A stretch of DNA of 45,505 bases from Flavobacteriaceae bacterium (GCA_002707025.1 PALG01000011.1:1-45505); one strand, 5' to 3'. Shown: positions 1-8,494, numbered from the stretch's first letter. Translations and numbers: made by a program. The notes: generated from the sequence alone by a model not told the origin.

Positions 1-474
1 CGTGAGCGTCGGGGATACCGATGTCCCCACCACCGCCAACAGCCAGCAGGGCTTCTGCCAGGTGGACGGACCCACCGTGGCCGACCTGCAGGCCACGGGG
101 CCCAACATCGTGTGGTACGACCTGCCCACGGGAGGGACGCCCTATGACCCCACCGACCCATTGGTGGACGGCAACAGCTATTACGCAACTGCCACGGACG
201 CCTCGGGATGTGAGAGTTCCATGAGGCTGCAGGTGGACGTGAGCGTCGGGGATACCGATGTCCCCACCACCGCCAACAGCCAGCAGGACTTCTGCCAGGT
301 GGACGGACCCACCGTGGCCGACCTCCAGGCAACGGGGCCCAACATCGTGTGGTACGACATGCCCACGGGAGGGACGCCCTATGACCCCACCGACCCATTG
401 GTGGACGGAAACAGCTATTACGCAACCGCCACGGACGCCTCGGGATGTGAGAGTTCCATGAGGCTGCAGGTGGA
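1..474 (+). repeat. Two tandem 237-bp coding repeats, GC-rich
   Basis: Positions 1-237 and 238-474 are direct repeats with about six base differences by eye. A third copy begins at 475 (cgtgagcgtc) but diverges after ten bases. Each copy encodes one 79-residue Ig-like module, so the repeat keeps frame. A hand count of copy 1 gives roughly 66% G+C, far above the AT-rich sequence that follows at 485. The array runs off the left edge, so the copy number is unknown. Confidence 0.95.
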
Positions 475-1402
475 CGTGAGCGTCTTTGAAAAAGTCACTC
501 CTACAATCACTTCGCTATCAAATTCCGAAGTGTGCCTTCAGACGATTGTAACTTATACTACCGATGAAGGTTTCAGCAACTATCTTTGGAATGTTTCTGG
601 AGGTATTGCGGTAGACGGCGGTGGTGCTTCCGATAGCTTTATTTCTGTAGAATGGACCGAGATTGAAGAAACTTTTGTGAGCGTTTCTTACGACGCTGGT
701 ACCGTATGTGGAATAAGTGAAACGACTACTTTCACGGAAGAAGTAATGGTGTGTGCCGATATTGTCATGAATAAAACAGTGGACAATATAGAGCCTATGG
801 TTGGTGATCAAATAACCTTTACTGTAGAAGTCACTAATAATGGGCCAAACGATTTTACCGACATAGAGATAAGCGAGATCATTCAGTCTGGATTCGATTA
901 TATTTCCCATACCGTAAACCTTGGAGACTATGATCCTGTTTCTGGAGTTTGGATGATAGATCTTTTACCAGCAAATGAAACGGCTACCCTTCAAATTATA
1001 GTAGAAGTTCTGGGTACAGGAAGCTATATGAACATGGCTACTATTGTGAGTGTCACTCCAAACGATTCAGACGATTCCAACAATGAAATGGAAGTTGGGG
1101 TATTACCTGCCTGCTTATTTGTTTATAATGAGTTTTCCCCTAATTCAGACGGAATTAACGACTTCTTTACCATCTCTTGCATTGAAAGTTTTCCGAATAA
1201 TGAGATTAAAATATTTAACCGATACGGAAGCTTGGTTTATAAACAACAGGGTTATAAAAATGAATGGAATGGTCATGCCAATGTAAGCACATCCCAAAAT
1301 AATGGGGAAACCCTTCCTACGGGAACTTATTTCTACGTTCTGGAAATAGAGAGTGACATCCTTACCGATCGCGTCACTGGATGGGTTTACTTAATGAAAT
1401 AA
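2..1402 (+). CDS. T9SS type B cell-surface protein with Ig-like repeats, 3' part (5' partial)
   Basis: This is the C-terminal 466 residues of a larger secreted protein. The frame is open to the window edge, and the GTG at position 2 is an internal valine codon by comparison with the second repeat, so the true start lies upstream. Order of parts: two near-identical 79-residue Ig-like modules of the kind common in gliding-motility-associated proteins (each with the ending NSYYATATDASGCESS), a divergent module around residues 160-255, a DUF11-type domain (about 255-370, with VDNIEPMVGDQITFTVEVTN), then a CHU_C/gliding-motility C-terminal domain (about 375-466, with NEFSPNSDGINDFF and LPTGTYFYVLE). 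That last domain is the type B T9SS export signal, so the protein should be carried across the outer membrane and held or released at the surface. The PorP/SprF gene follows 38 bases later, as is typical. The overall role, probably adhesion, is inferred. Confidence 0.9.
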   Translation: MSVGDTDVPTTANSQQGFCQVDGPTVADLQATGPNIVWYDLPTGGTPYDPTDPLVDGNSYYATATDASGCESSMRLQVDVSVGDTDVPTTANSQQDFCQVDGPTVADLQATGPNIVWYDMPTGGTPYDPTDPLVDGNSYYATATDASGCESSMRLQVDVSVFEKVTPTITSLSNSEVCLQTIVTYTTDEGFSNYLWNVSGGIAVDGGGASDSFISVEWTEIEETFVSVSYDAGTVCGISETTTFTEEVMVCADIVMNKTVDNIEPMVGDQITFTVEVTNNGPNDFTDIEISEIIQSGFDYISHTVNLGDYDPVSGVWMIDLLPANETATLQIIVEVLGTGSYMNMATIVSVTPNDSDDSNNEMEVGVLPACLFVYNEFSPNSDGINDFFTISCIESFPNNEIKIFNRYGSLVYKQQGYKNEWNGHANVSTSQNNGETLPTGTYFYVLEIESDILTDRVTGWVYLMK

Positions 1403-1440
1403 TAGGAACAGCTACCTAATAACTTTTAAAAACGAAAACA

Positions 1441-2361
1441 ATGAAATTATATAAAATAATAATGATTGCGTTTGTAATGGTAATGGTTAGCCCAGTACTG
1501 TTAGGACAGCAAGACGTACAATTTACCCAGTATTTATACAACACGATGAGCATTAACCCTGGCTATGCCGGAAGTCTTGATAGGTTGGACATTGTAGGAA
1601 TCTACAGAGATCAATGGGTTGGAATTGATGGAGCACCCGTCACCCAAAATCTCGGAATTCATGCACCCCTTCGGAATGATCAAATTGGTTTGGGACTTAA
1701 CCTTGTGAACGATGAAATTGGACCCGCAAATGAGTTTATTGCCGACGCCAATTTTTCCTATAAAATTCAGTTGAGCCCTACCCTTCGATTAGGTCTTGGT
1801 GTAAAAGCCGGTGTGAATTTATTTAATGTAGACTTTTCCAAAGGGGATTTTCAAAATCCAGACCCTGTATTGAACAACAATATTGACAATCGTTTCACCT
1901 TAAATCTAGGGGCTGGAGCCTTTCTTTATTCTGAAAATTGGTATTTAGGACTTTCGGTTCCGGATTTTATTACCGATGATTTTTACGACGATGTAGACCA
2001 GTCGGTTTCCAAAGAAGAACTACAATACTACCTAATTGGGGGATATGTATTCGACTTAAACAACGATTTTAAGCTGAAACCTACCTTTCTTTTGAAATAT
2101 CTTGACGGATTTCCACTGGTGGTAGATGTTTCAGGAAATGTACTTTACAAGGAACGTTTCACCCTTGGAGTAGCCTATCGTTATGATGATGCCATTAGTG
2201 GTTTGGCTGGTTTTCAAGTACTCGAAAGTTTATTCATTGGATATTCTTACGATTATACCTTAACCGATCTTTCCAATTACAACGACGGTACCCATGAAGT
2301 GATCCTTCGCTTTATGCTGCCCAGTCGAAACAAAACCATTAATTCACCTAGATTCTTCTAA
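1441..2361 (+). CDS. PorP/SprF family type IX secretion system membrane protein
   Basis: A 306-residue outer-membrane protein with a signal peptide (residues 1-22, ending LLGQ) and the family signature near the mature N-terminus (QFTQYLYNTMSINPGYAGS). The rest is a run of alternating strands ending in a C-terminal strand, consistent with a 14-strand barrel of the PorP/SprF type. SprF of Flavobacterium johnsoniae is needed for secretion and attachment of the adhesin SprB, and paralogues commonly sit directly downstream of type B CTD proteins, exactly as here. The inferred job is to dock or anchor the product of the upstream gene. Eleven bases separate it from the next gene, so the three genes are probably one operon. 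Confidence 0.92.
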   Translation: MKLYKIIMIAFVMVMVSPVLLGQQDVQFTQYLYNTMSINPGYAGSLDRLDIVGIYRDQWVGIDGAPVTQNLGIHAPLRNDQIGLGLNLVNDEIGPANEFIADANFSYKIQLSPTLRLGLGVKAGVNLFNVDFSKGDFQNPDPVLNNNIDNRFTLNLGAGAFLYSENWYLGLSVPDFITDDFYDDVDQSVSKEELQYYLIGGYVFDLNNDFKLKPTFLLKYLDGFPLVVDVSGNVLYKERFTLGVAYRYDDAISGLAGFQVLESLFIGYSYDYTLTDLSNYNDGTHEVILRFMLPSRNKTINSPRFF

Positions 2362-2371
2362 AACAAACCCC

Positions 2372-4303
2372 ATGAAAAAATATCTCTATATCATTGGGCT
2401 TTTCATTTTTACAACACTACCAGCCCAATCAAAACTAAATAAAGCCGATAAATTATTTGAAAATAAAGCCTATACAAAAGCGGCTTCCCTATACAACGAA
2501 TTTTTCCAGGAGAAAAGCGATGTAGCTGCCCCTACCCTGCTTCAAGCCGCAGACGCAAATTTCTTTATTGAAAATAACCGGGAAGCGCTTATGCTTTACC
2601 AAAAAGCTTACCAGTTGAATACTGGTCTAGATGCTCCCTACGTATATCGTTATTATCAATGTTTAAGAAGCGTGAGGGATTATGAAAAAGCAGACCATAT
2701 TTTGCTCACCTATTATCAGAAGAAAGGAAATACTAATGCATACGCTGCCTATCAAAAAGCCTTACAGGAATTTCAGAAAATACACACGGATACTTCAGAG
2801 GTGCGGTTTCAACTAACTAACCTAAATATAAATACCGAATACTCTGAGTTTTCCCCCGTTATTTATCAGGATAAGGTCATCTTTTCTTCCTCAAGACCAG
2901 GTGCCTCCAAAGAACTGTACTCTTGGAATGAACAGCCCTACTTAAGCCTGTTTATCGCAGATAAAGATTCGAAAGGGCAATTACAGGACGTGAGGGTGTT
3001 TTCGAAACAGGTAAGTTCCGATTTTCACGATGCAACTATTGCCGTACAAGATAGCTCTAAAACCGTCTTTTTTGCCACGAGTAATGTTGAAAAAAACAAA
3101 TTGATCCTTGACGGGAATAGAAACAACAATTTTGAGCTATACAAAGGAGTCCTTGAAGACCTTAAAATTACAAAGAAGGAACCCTTATTTTTCAATAGCA
3201 AAGAATACTCGGTAGGGCATCCCGCTATTAGTCCGGATGGAAAATATCTTTACTTTGCTTCAGATATGCCAGGAGGCTATGGAGGTGCCGATTTGTATTA
3301 TTGTGAGATTTTTGAAGATGGGATGATTTCCAATCCTAAAAATTTAGGTGGCAAAATCAATACTTGGGGAAATGACTTTTTCCCGCACCTAAACAATGGG
3401 AATCTTTACTTTGCTTCCGATGGACACTTAGGATTTGGTGGGTTGGATTTGTATGAAGCAAAAATGATTTCCGAAGGCGACTTTTCTGCCCCAAAAAACT
3501 TGGGAAAGGTAGTTAATTCTTCTTTTGATGATTTTGCCATCTATTTTAATTCCGAAGGAACTGCAGGCTATGTTTCGTCCAATCGAGCTAATGGAAAAGG
3601 AGATGACGATCTTTATTATTTTACCCGAAAACCATTAACCTGTGATCAATATGTGTATGGAAACGTAAAAGACCAGAAAGACAATAGTAACTTAATGGCA
3701 GTTACGATTAGCGTTAAGGATAGTATTGGGAATGCCTACAAAACGACCCTAACGGATTCGTTAGGAAACTTTAAGGTAAAGGTCCCTTGTAAATTTAAAA
3801 CTACCATCACTGCCACTAAAGCCAGTTATTTTGAAAAAAGTCAAGATGTGACCACTGGTATAAAGGACCAAGAATTGATTGGCCCTATAAATTTCATATT
3901 AGAAAATGCAGAAGATAGGATATCCAAAGATGAGACTGGGGTCGAAAAAATCATCATGGATCCTATCTTCTTTAACTATGATAAAGCTGAAATCACTTCG
4001 CAGGCAGCTTTAGTTTTGGACAAAGCGGTCGAGTTGATGCAATTTTATCCCGATATGGTAATAAAAATTGAAGCCCATACCGATTCTAGGGGTACAGCAT
4101 CCTATAACGAAAGTCTTTCAGATAGAAGAGCCAAAGCCACAAGAGATTATATATTCTCCAAAGGTATTTCAGCAGATAGAATTGTAAGTGCTATAGGGTA
4201 TGGAGAGTCTAGACTCTTGAATAAATGTAAGGATGGTGTTACATGTTCTGAAGAACAACACGAGGAAAATAGAAGATCTGACTTCATTATTCTGAAACGT
4301 TAA
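2372..4303 (+). CDS. PorE-like OmpA family protein (TPR, PD40 propeller, regulatory-like, OmpA domains)
   Basis: A 643-residue protein with a signal peptide (residues 1-19, ending LPAQS). The parts in order are TPR-like helices (about 20-130), WD40-like PD40 beta-propeller blades (about 150-415, with SPVIYQDKVIFSSSRPG, ISPDGKYLYFASDMPGG and YFASDGHLGFGGLDLYE), a carboxypeptidase-regulatory-like fold (about 420-510), and a C-terminal OmpA peptidoglycan-binding domain (about 530-643, with EAHTDSRGTASYNESLSDRRA). This is the domain order described for Porphyromonas gingivalis PorE, a T9SS component thought to tie the machine or its attachment complex to peptidoglycan. Its place behind a PorP/SprF gene supports that role. 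It may serve this one cargo rather than the core machine. Confidence 0.9.
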   Translation: MKKYLYIIGLFIFTTLPAQSKLNKADKLFENKAYTKAASLYNEFFQEKSDVAAPTLLQAADANFFIENNREALMLYQKAYQLNTGLDAPYVYRYYQCLRSVRDYEKADHILLTYYQKKGNTNAYAAYQKALQEFQKIHTDTSEVRFQLTNLNINTEYSEFSPVIYQDKVIFSSSRPGASKELYSWNEQPYLSLFIADKDSKGQLQDVRVFSKQVSSDFHDATIAVQDSSKTVFFATSNVEKNKLILDGNRNNNFELYKGVLEDLKITKKEPLFFNSKEYSVGHPAISPDGKYLYFASDMPGGYGGADLYYCEIFEDGMISNPKNLGGKINTWGNDFFPHLNNGNLYFASDGHLGFGGLDLYEAKMISEGDFSAPKNLGKVVNSSFDDFAIYFNSEGTAGYVSSNRANGKGDDDLYYFTRKPLTCDQYVYGNVKDQKDNSNLMAVTISVKDSIGNAYKTTLTDSLGNFKVKVPCKFKTTITATKASYFEKSQDVTTGIKDQELIGPINFILENAEDRISKDETGVEKIIMDPIFFNYDKAEITSQAALVLDKAVELMQFYPDMVIKIEAHTDSRGTASYNESLSDRRAKATRDYIFSKGISADRIVSAIGYGESRLLNKCKDGVTCSEEQHEENRRSDFIILKR

Positions 4304-4328
4304 ATAGTGTTAAAAAAATTTAAAAAAC

Positions 4329-4359
4329 TTGTTAATAAAACTGTTTATAGGTATATTTA
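4329..4359 (+). promoter_or_regulatory. Candidate Bacteroidota-type promoter for the pirin-like gene
   Basis: TTG at 4329-4331, a 20-base spacer, then TATATTTA at 4352-4359, one base away from the TAnnTTTG -7 consensus. It sits about 70 bases before the ATG at 4429 in a 125-base AT-rich gap that has no clear hairpin terminator for the upstream operon. Confidence 0.45.
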
Positions 4360-4428
4360 TGTAAATCATCGAATAAAATAGTTCAAACAACTCCCCTCAC
4401 ACTTTAATGAATAACTAAAAAAGTTGTT

Positions 4429-5112
4429 ATGAATACTTATGTGATTAAATCTGACGAACGTTTTATTAAAAGATGTGATTTAGGTGAAAGTAGAAGCCTT
4501 TTGGGCGAAAATACTTTATTGAAAAACTTCAAGAGAATGATCAATATTAAAGAAAAGTTTTTCAAGCCCAACAGGGGCGCCTTACCTACTTCAAAAAGTG
4601 AAATCGATATTATTACAATCCCCTTAACAGGGGAAATTCAGCAGAAAACCAATTTGGGTTTTTCAACGGTAATCGATCAATCCAGCGTGAATTACTTGCA
4701 TACCTGTAATGGGGTCATGTATTATGAATACAACCCATCAAATGTTGATACGGTTCGGTGTTTAGAGATTGAAATTGAAAATCCCTGTAAGAAAAAGGGC
4801 AATGCCTCCAATTACAAAATCAAGTTGAAAAACAAAAAAAACGGTTTAGAGCATTTATTACCTGAAAATGAGGTGTGTGGAAGTAAATATTACATCTATA
4901 AGGGGGTTTTAGATAAAAACTCCCTCTTTATATTTAATCCCAAAAGCGAAGCATGTAGTGCGGTACTGTATTATCAAATAAACGGGTCGAGTAAAATCAA
5001 TGCCGACAAAGAGTTGTCTCAAAATGACACTTATGTTTCGCGCGGGGAAAATAATTCCCTTACCATCAATCCCATTACCGAAACGGAATGTATTATCATT
5101 GAAATTAGCTAG
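4429..5112 (+). CDS. Pirin/YhhW-like bicupin lacking most metal ligands
   Basis: The 227 residues align by eye with pirin-family bicupins of the YhhW type (about 230 residues). DIITIPLTGEIQQKTNLG (60-77) matches the family's EI(L/V)TYVLEG block, NGVMYYEYNPS (94-104) matches TGIRHSEYNPS, and 150-227 match the second cupin. In active members, iron is held by the two histidines of an HPH motif, a third histidine and a glutamate. Here the HPH positions read T54 and K56 and the third is Y98, so only E100 is kept. The protein therefore probably does not bind metal as quercetinase-type pirins do, and may be a pseudoenzyme or binding protein. There is no signal peptide, so it should be cytoplasmic. 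It overlaps the convergent dehydrogenase gene by 8 bases. Confidence 0.75.
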   Translation: MNTYVIKSDERFIKRCDLGESRSLLGENTLLKNFKRMINIKEKFFKPNRGALPTSKSEIDIITIPLTGEIQQKTNLGFSTVIDQSSVNYLHTCNGVMYYEYNPSNVDTVRCLEIEIENPCKKKGNASNYKIKLKNKKNGLEHLLPENEVCGSKYYIYKGVLDKNSLFIFNPKSEACSAVLYYQINGSSKINADKELSQNDTYVSRGENNSLTINPITETECIIIEIS

Positions 5113-5836
5113 AGGATTTAGGTACCGAGGGTCTTACCTCTACCTTGCTTGGTAGGGTTCTTGGGTGCATTTGAAGCAAATCGACCACAATTTGACCTAC
5201 ATCTTCTATTTGAATCTTCCAATCATCCTCTTCATTGGGTTCATTTCCATTAAAATGCGTCGCTACCGATCCTGGCATGATGGTACTTACTTTAACCCCA
5301 TCCTTTCTTAAATCTAACATAGCCGCCTGTGTAAAGCCCGTTACCCCAAATTTACTAGCGTTATAAGCACTTCCATTAGCAAAGAAATTGGTTCCCGCTA
5401 AGCTGGAAATGGTGATAAAATATCCTTTGTTTTTTATGAGTTGATCCAAAGAAGCCTTTAAGGTTAAGAAAACCCCTGTTAAATTGGTCTCGATGGTTTC
5501 GTTCCATTCCGTAAGGGTTAAATCTTTAACCGAAGCAAAATGTCCCAATCCTGCATTGGCGATTACAAAATCCATGCGGCCAAATTCTTCCACAATTTGA
5601 GAAACCGCCTCTTTCTGGCTTTCCATATTCCGAACATCGGCTTCTACCCCAATGGCATAGGTACTATCGTTTCCATTTTCATTCAATTTTTTTATGGCAT
5701 CCCGAACGGTAGACTGACTTCGCCCGGTGATGGCCACATTAACCCCTTTTTGAAGCAGTGCCGCTGCAATTCCAAATCCAATTCCTTTCGTTCCACCAGT
5801 TACAAAAGCGGTCTTTCCCTGTAAATTATTCATCAT
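5105..5836 (-). CDS. Short-chain dehydrogenase/reductase (FabG-like SDR)
   Basis: A 243-residue classical SDR. The NAD(P) motif TGGTKGIG (13-20) and NAG (94-96) are present, with the catalytic set N118, S144, Y158 and K162 (YNASK). The length matches FabG-like 3-oxoacyl-ACP reductases, but the substrate cannot be read from sequence and generic alcohol/ketone oxidoreductase is the safe call. The tail after residue 190 (PGSVATHF) is the usual substrate-loop region. The start gives MMNNLQGKTAFVTGG. The second Met is equally possible and the difference is trivial. It is divergent from the dipeptidase gene with a 50-base gap, and its 3' end overlaps the convergent pirin-like gene. Confidence 0.9.
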   Translation of the reverse strand: MMNNLQGKTAFVTGGTKGIGFGIAAALLQKGVNVAITGRSQSTVRDAIKKLNENGNDSTYAIGVEADVRNMESQKEAVSQIVEEFGRMDFVIANAGLGHFASVKDLTLTEWNETIETNLTGVFLTLKASLDQLIKNKGYFITISSLAGTNFFANGSAYNASKFGVTGFTQAAMLDLRKDGVKVSTIMPGSVATHFNGNEPNEEDDWKIQIEDVGQIVVDLLQMHPRTLPSKVEVRPSVPKSSS

Positions 5837-5886
5837 TATTTATTTTATTTTTTTAGTTGTAAGTTTATTCAAATTATAAAAACTAT

Positions 5887-6492
5887 ATGAAATATTCAAT
5901 AGTGTGGGCACTTATTTTACTGAATATTCCTAGTGTTTTCTGTCAGAAGGACTTAGTGGATGTTAGCACGCTTGTTTCCGAATTTGATTATGAAATTCGT
6001 TATGCCACCGCTCAAAATTTTATGGAGGAGCCTTTATACGATTGTGCAAAATGCCTTCTCCGTCCCGAAGTGGCTGCTGCGTTGTTGAAGGCGAATCAGT
6101 TTTTTTGTGAGAAAGGCTATAAAATTAAGTTGTTCGACTGCTACCGACCTTTGGAAGTACAAAAAAAAATGTGGGGGAAAGTTCCAAATGCAGCTTATGT
6201 AGCCAACCCCTACAACGGTGCTTCCATCCATAACAGGGGTGCAGCGGTAGATCTTACTTTGGTTACCTTGGAAGGCTGCCCTTTGGATATGGGAACCGAT
6301 TACGATTTCTTCGGAAGAAAAGCACATATTGATCATACAAAACTACCTGAAGCAGTCTTACAGAACCGGAAGCTTTTGCTCGAAGGGATGCAAAAATTTG
6401 GGTTTCAGCCCATCCGTACCGAATGGTGGCATTTCAGCTTTCAAAAAAATTATCAGTACCCCATTTTAAACACTCCTCTACCCTGCGATTAA
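5887..6492 (+). CDS. D-alanyl-D-alanine dipeptidase (VanX/DdpX-like, peptidase M15D), exported
   Basis: A 201-residue protein with a signal peptide (1-19, ending SVFCQ). The M15D zinc site is visible: H115 and D122 in SIHNRGAAVDL, the EWWHF motif with E179 as base and H182 as third ligand, and R87 in the CYRP motif. VanX-family enzymes hydrolyse D-Ala-D-Ala dipeptide. An exported version in a vancomycin-insensitive Gram-negative lineage more likely recycles or scavenges cell-wall peptides than confers resistance, and there are no vanH/vanA neighbours. Three extra cysteines (C53, C56, C131) outside the signal peptide are unexplained. Confidence 0.88.
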   Translation: MKYSIVWALILLNIPSVFCQKDLVDVSTLVSEFDYEIRYATAQNFMEEPLYDCAKCLLRPEVAAALLKANQFFCEKGYKIKLFDCYRPLEVQKKMWGKVPNAAYVANPYNGASIHNRGAAVDLTLVTLEGCPLDMGTDYDFFGRKAHIDHTKLPEAVLQNRKLLLEGMQKFGFQPIRTEWWHFSFQKNYQYPILNTPLPCD

Positions 6493-6529
6493 AATATTCT
6501 TAAAATCTATGCAAGGCTTACAGTTTATG

Positions 6530-6537
6530 TATCTTTG
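6530..6537 (+). promoter_or_regulatory. -7 box (TATCTTTG) upstream of the DUF3817-mscS pair
   Basis: TATCTTTG at 6530-6537 fits TAnnTTTG exactly. The ATG at 6553 is 16 bases downstream, implying a leader of about 10 nucleotides. No good TTG -33 element is seen at the right distance. The box overlaps the TTG at 6535 that an extended reading of the gene would need, which argues for the ATG start. Confidence 0.5.
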
Positions 6538-6552
6538 CAAAAATTATTGCTC

Positions 6553-6831
6553 ATGGATATTACCCTGAAACAATTTAAGGTAGTAAGTACTTTGGAAGCC
6601 CTTTCTTTTTTAGTATTATTAGGTATCGCAATGCCCTTAAAGTACATTTGGGAAATGCCGCAAATGGTTCAAATTGTGGGAATGGCACATGGCATTCTTT
6701 TCATCCTATATGTCTTGGGCGCTTATTTTATGAAAGAAAAACTGAATTGGCCCATGACTACTTTTGGCATCGTATTACTTTGTTCGGTAGTACCTTTTGG
6801 CCCTTTTTATGCTGAAAAAAAATATTTATAA
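6553..6831 (+). CDS. DUF3817 family small membrane protein
   Basis: A 92-residue integral membrane protein with three predicted helices (about 12-32, 38-58 and 67-84) and the DUF3817 features TLEALSFLVLLGIAMPLKY, the histidine in GMAHG, and PFGPF near the C-terminus. The family is of unknown function and is often found beside transporters. I choose ATG 6553 over TTG 6535 because the TTG lies inside the -7 box. The stop TAA (6829-6831) directly abuts the ATG of the mechanosensitive channel gene at 6832, so the two are almost certainly co-transcribed and translationally coupled. Confidence 0.85.
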   Translation: MDITLKQFKVVSTLEALSFLVLLGIAMPLKYIWEMPQMVQIVGMAHGILFILYVLGAYFMKEKLNWPMTTFGIVLLCSVVPFGPFYAEKKYL

Positions 6832-8115
6832 ATGAATCGGGAAGACCTCATACATTACAGCGAATGGTTTCGAAATTTCCTTGTAGATCAAGGGGTAACA
6901 GAATTTTGGGCCACTCTCTTAAATACCGCGATCATAGCGGTAGTAGGTTTTGTATTGATCCTCTTATTGGATATCCTTGTAAGGAAAATTATTGTACAGC
7001 TTTTTAAAGCCTTCAGTAATAAAACAAAAACGAGTTTTGATGACTTCCTGGTACAAAGTAATTTCCCAAAATATATTGCCCACATTGTTCCTTGGAGCGT
7101 TCTTTGGATCATCATTCCCATTGTCTTTAACGATTACCCCAAAACGGCTAATTTCTTTGCAACCCTAGCGAAGGTATATCTAGTAATTTTAGGGGTTTAT
7201 ATTATTCGTAGTATTCTTAGAAGCATTAAACGCTATCTGCGTCAAAAAAGCGATAAGTTTAATGACAAACCCCTTGAAAGCTACCAACAAGTATTAATGA
7301 TGTTTGCTTGGGGAGCAGCCATTTTCTTTGCCATCAATGTCCTTACGGGTTACTCGGTAATGAGTTTGGCCACTTTGGGAGCGGCTTCCGCAGTTATATT
7401 GCTTATTTTTAAAGATACCATCCTTGGTTTTGTAGCGAGTATTCAGGTTTCTGTAAATGATATTGTAAGATTAGGAGACTGGATTACCTTCAGTAAATTT
7501 GGAGCCGATGGCTATGTGACCGAAATCAATTTGGCCACCGTTCGGGTGCAAAATTTCGACAATACCTTTACCACTATCCCTACCTATAGCTTGATTGCCG
7601 ATTCCTTTCAGAATTGGCGCGGGATGCAGGAATCGGATGGGAGACGTATTAAGCGTTCCCTATTCATTAAACAAAACTCCGTGAAATTTTTAACGGAAGA
7701 GGATGTGGAATCCCTTAAAAATATTGGGCTTATAAAACCCTATCTCGAACATCGGGAAAAAGACATCAAGCAATTCAATAAACGCAATGAAGTGGATAAG
7801 TCCATGCTCATTAACGGTAGAAATCAAACCAATCTTGGGGTTTTTAGAAAGTATGCCGATGCTTTTCTACATGAAAACCCAGCCATTAATAAGGAAATGT
7901 TTTTAATGGTGCGCCACTTGGCGCCAACCGAAAATGGCATCCCGATTGAAATATTCTGTTTCAGTAAAGACAAAAGATGGGAAAATTACGAGCATATCCA
8001 GGCCGACATTTTTGATCACTTGATTGCTTCGATTCCGTACTTCGGACTCGAACTTTTCGAAAATCCCTCTGGAAAAGATCTCGATAAACTTAAACCTATT
8101 CCTCCTCAGTCTTAA
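6832..8115 (+). CDS. Mechanosensitive ion channel, MscS family (YbdG-like)
   Basis: The 427 residues show about five membrane segments (near 25-48, 79-98, 105-128, 147-165 and 170-198). They are followed by the MscS pore helix and beta-domain block (LGAASAVILLIFKDTILGF, then VNDIVRLGDWITF at 199-211) and a long soluble C-terminal domain. Five helices plus an extended cytoplasmic tail match the YbdG/miniconductance subgroup rather than three-helix MscS. The channel should sit in the inner membrane and release solutes on osmotic downshock. The gene starts immediately after the DUF3817 stop. Its last 20 bases overlap the convergent thioesterase gene. Confidence 0.92.
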   Translation: MNREDLIHYSEWFRNFLVDQGVTEFWATLLNTAIIAVVGFVLILLLDILVRKIIVQLFKAFSNKTKTSFDDFLVQSNFPKYIAHIVPWSVLWIIIPIVFNDYPKTANFFATLAKVYLVILGVYIIRSILRSIKRYLRQKSDKFNDKPLESYQQVLMMFAWGAAIFFAINVLTGYSVMSLATLGAASAVILLIFKDTILGFVASIQVSVNDIVRLGDWITFSKFGADGYVTEINLATVRVQNFDNTFTTIPTYSLIADSFQNWRGMQESDGRRIKRSLFIKQNSVKFLTEEDVESLKNIGLIKPYLEHREKDIKQFNKRNEVDKSMLINGRNQTNLGVFRKYADAFLHENPAINKEMFLMVRHLAPTENGIPIEIFCFSKDKRWENYEHIQADIFDHLIASIPYFGLELFENPSGKDLDKLKPIPPQS

Positions 8116-8494
8116 GGCGGTCTTTTACAAATTCGATTTTTGTTTTTCCGTGGGCAAGGGGTTTTCCATCGTAGCCAATGTTTACCATGATAATTTTATC
8201 AATAGTAATAATGGTTTCCCTCGTCATTTTATTACGTACTTCACAACTCAAGGTTAATGAGGTTTTTCCGAAGCCTACCACGTGAATGCCTATTTCTACA
8301 ATGTCTCCTTTCTTGGCAGAACTCCTGAAATTGATTTCGCTCATAAACTTGGTCACCACTCTCCGGTTTTCCAACTGAATGATGGCATACAAGGCAGCTT
8401 CTTCATCTATCCACTCCAATAGCCGTCCGCCAAATAAAGTTCCATTAGGGTTTAGATCTTCAGGTTTAATCCATTTTCTAGTATGAAATCTCAT
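8096..8494 (-). CDS. Acyl-CoA thioesterase, hotdog fold (YciA-like)
   Basis: The 132 residues have the hotdog thioesterase signature: N15-N17-GTLFGGRLLEWID (about 17-30) with the catalytic Asp/Glu on the central helix, and a beta-sheet core (FMSEINF, GDIVEIGIHVVGFGKTSLTL). The length and the NPNGTLFGG motif fit YciA-type acyl-CoA hydrolases, which hydrolyse acyl-CoA to free acid and CoA in the cytoplasm. The ATG overlaps the TAA of the upstream DUF72 gene in a TAATG arrangement, so translation is probably coupled. The 3' end overlaps the convergent mscS gene by 20 bases. Confidence 0.9.
   Translation of the reverse strand: MRFHTRKWIKPEDLNPNGTLFGGRLLEWIDEEAALYAIIQLENRRVVTKFMSEINFRSSAKKGDIVEIGIHVVGFGKTSLTLSCEVRNKMTRETIITIDKIIMVNIGYDGKPLAHGKTKIEFVKDRLKTEEE

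Noticed and set aside
518-910. 130-residue open frame on the minus strand inside the surface protein gene
   Set aside because: It is fully antisense to a well-supported coding region with recognisable DUF11 sequence and has no family resemblance.
5887-6492. VanX-like gene as a glycopeptide-resistance element
   Set aside because: There are no vanH, vanA or regulator genes nearby, the protein has an export signal, and exported M15D enzymes are common in Gram-negative bacteria that do not need vancomycin resistance.
6535-6552. TTG start that would extend the DUF3817 protein by six residues
   Set aside because: The codon overlaps a perfect TATCTTTG -7 box, and the ATG at 6553 gives the normal family N-terminus.
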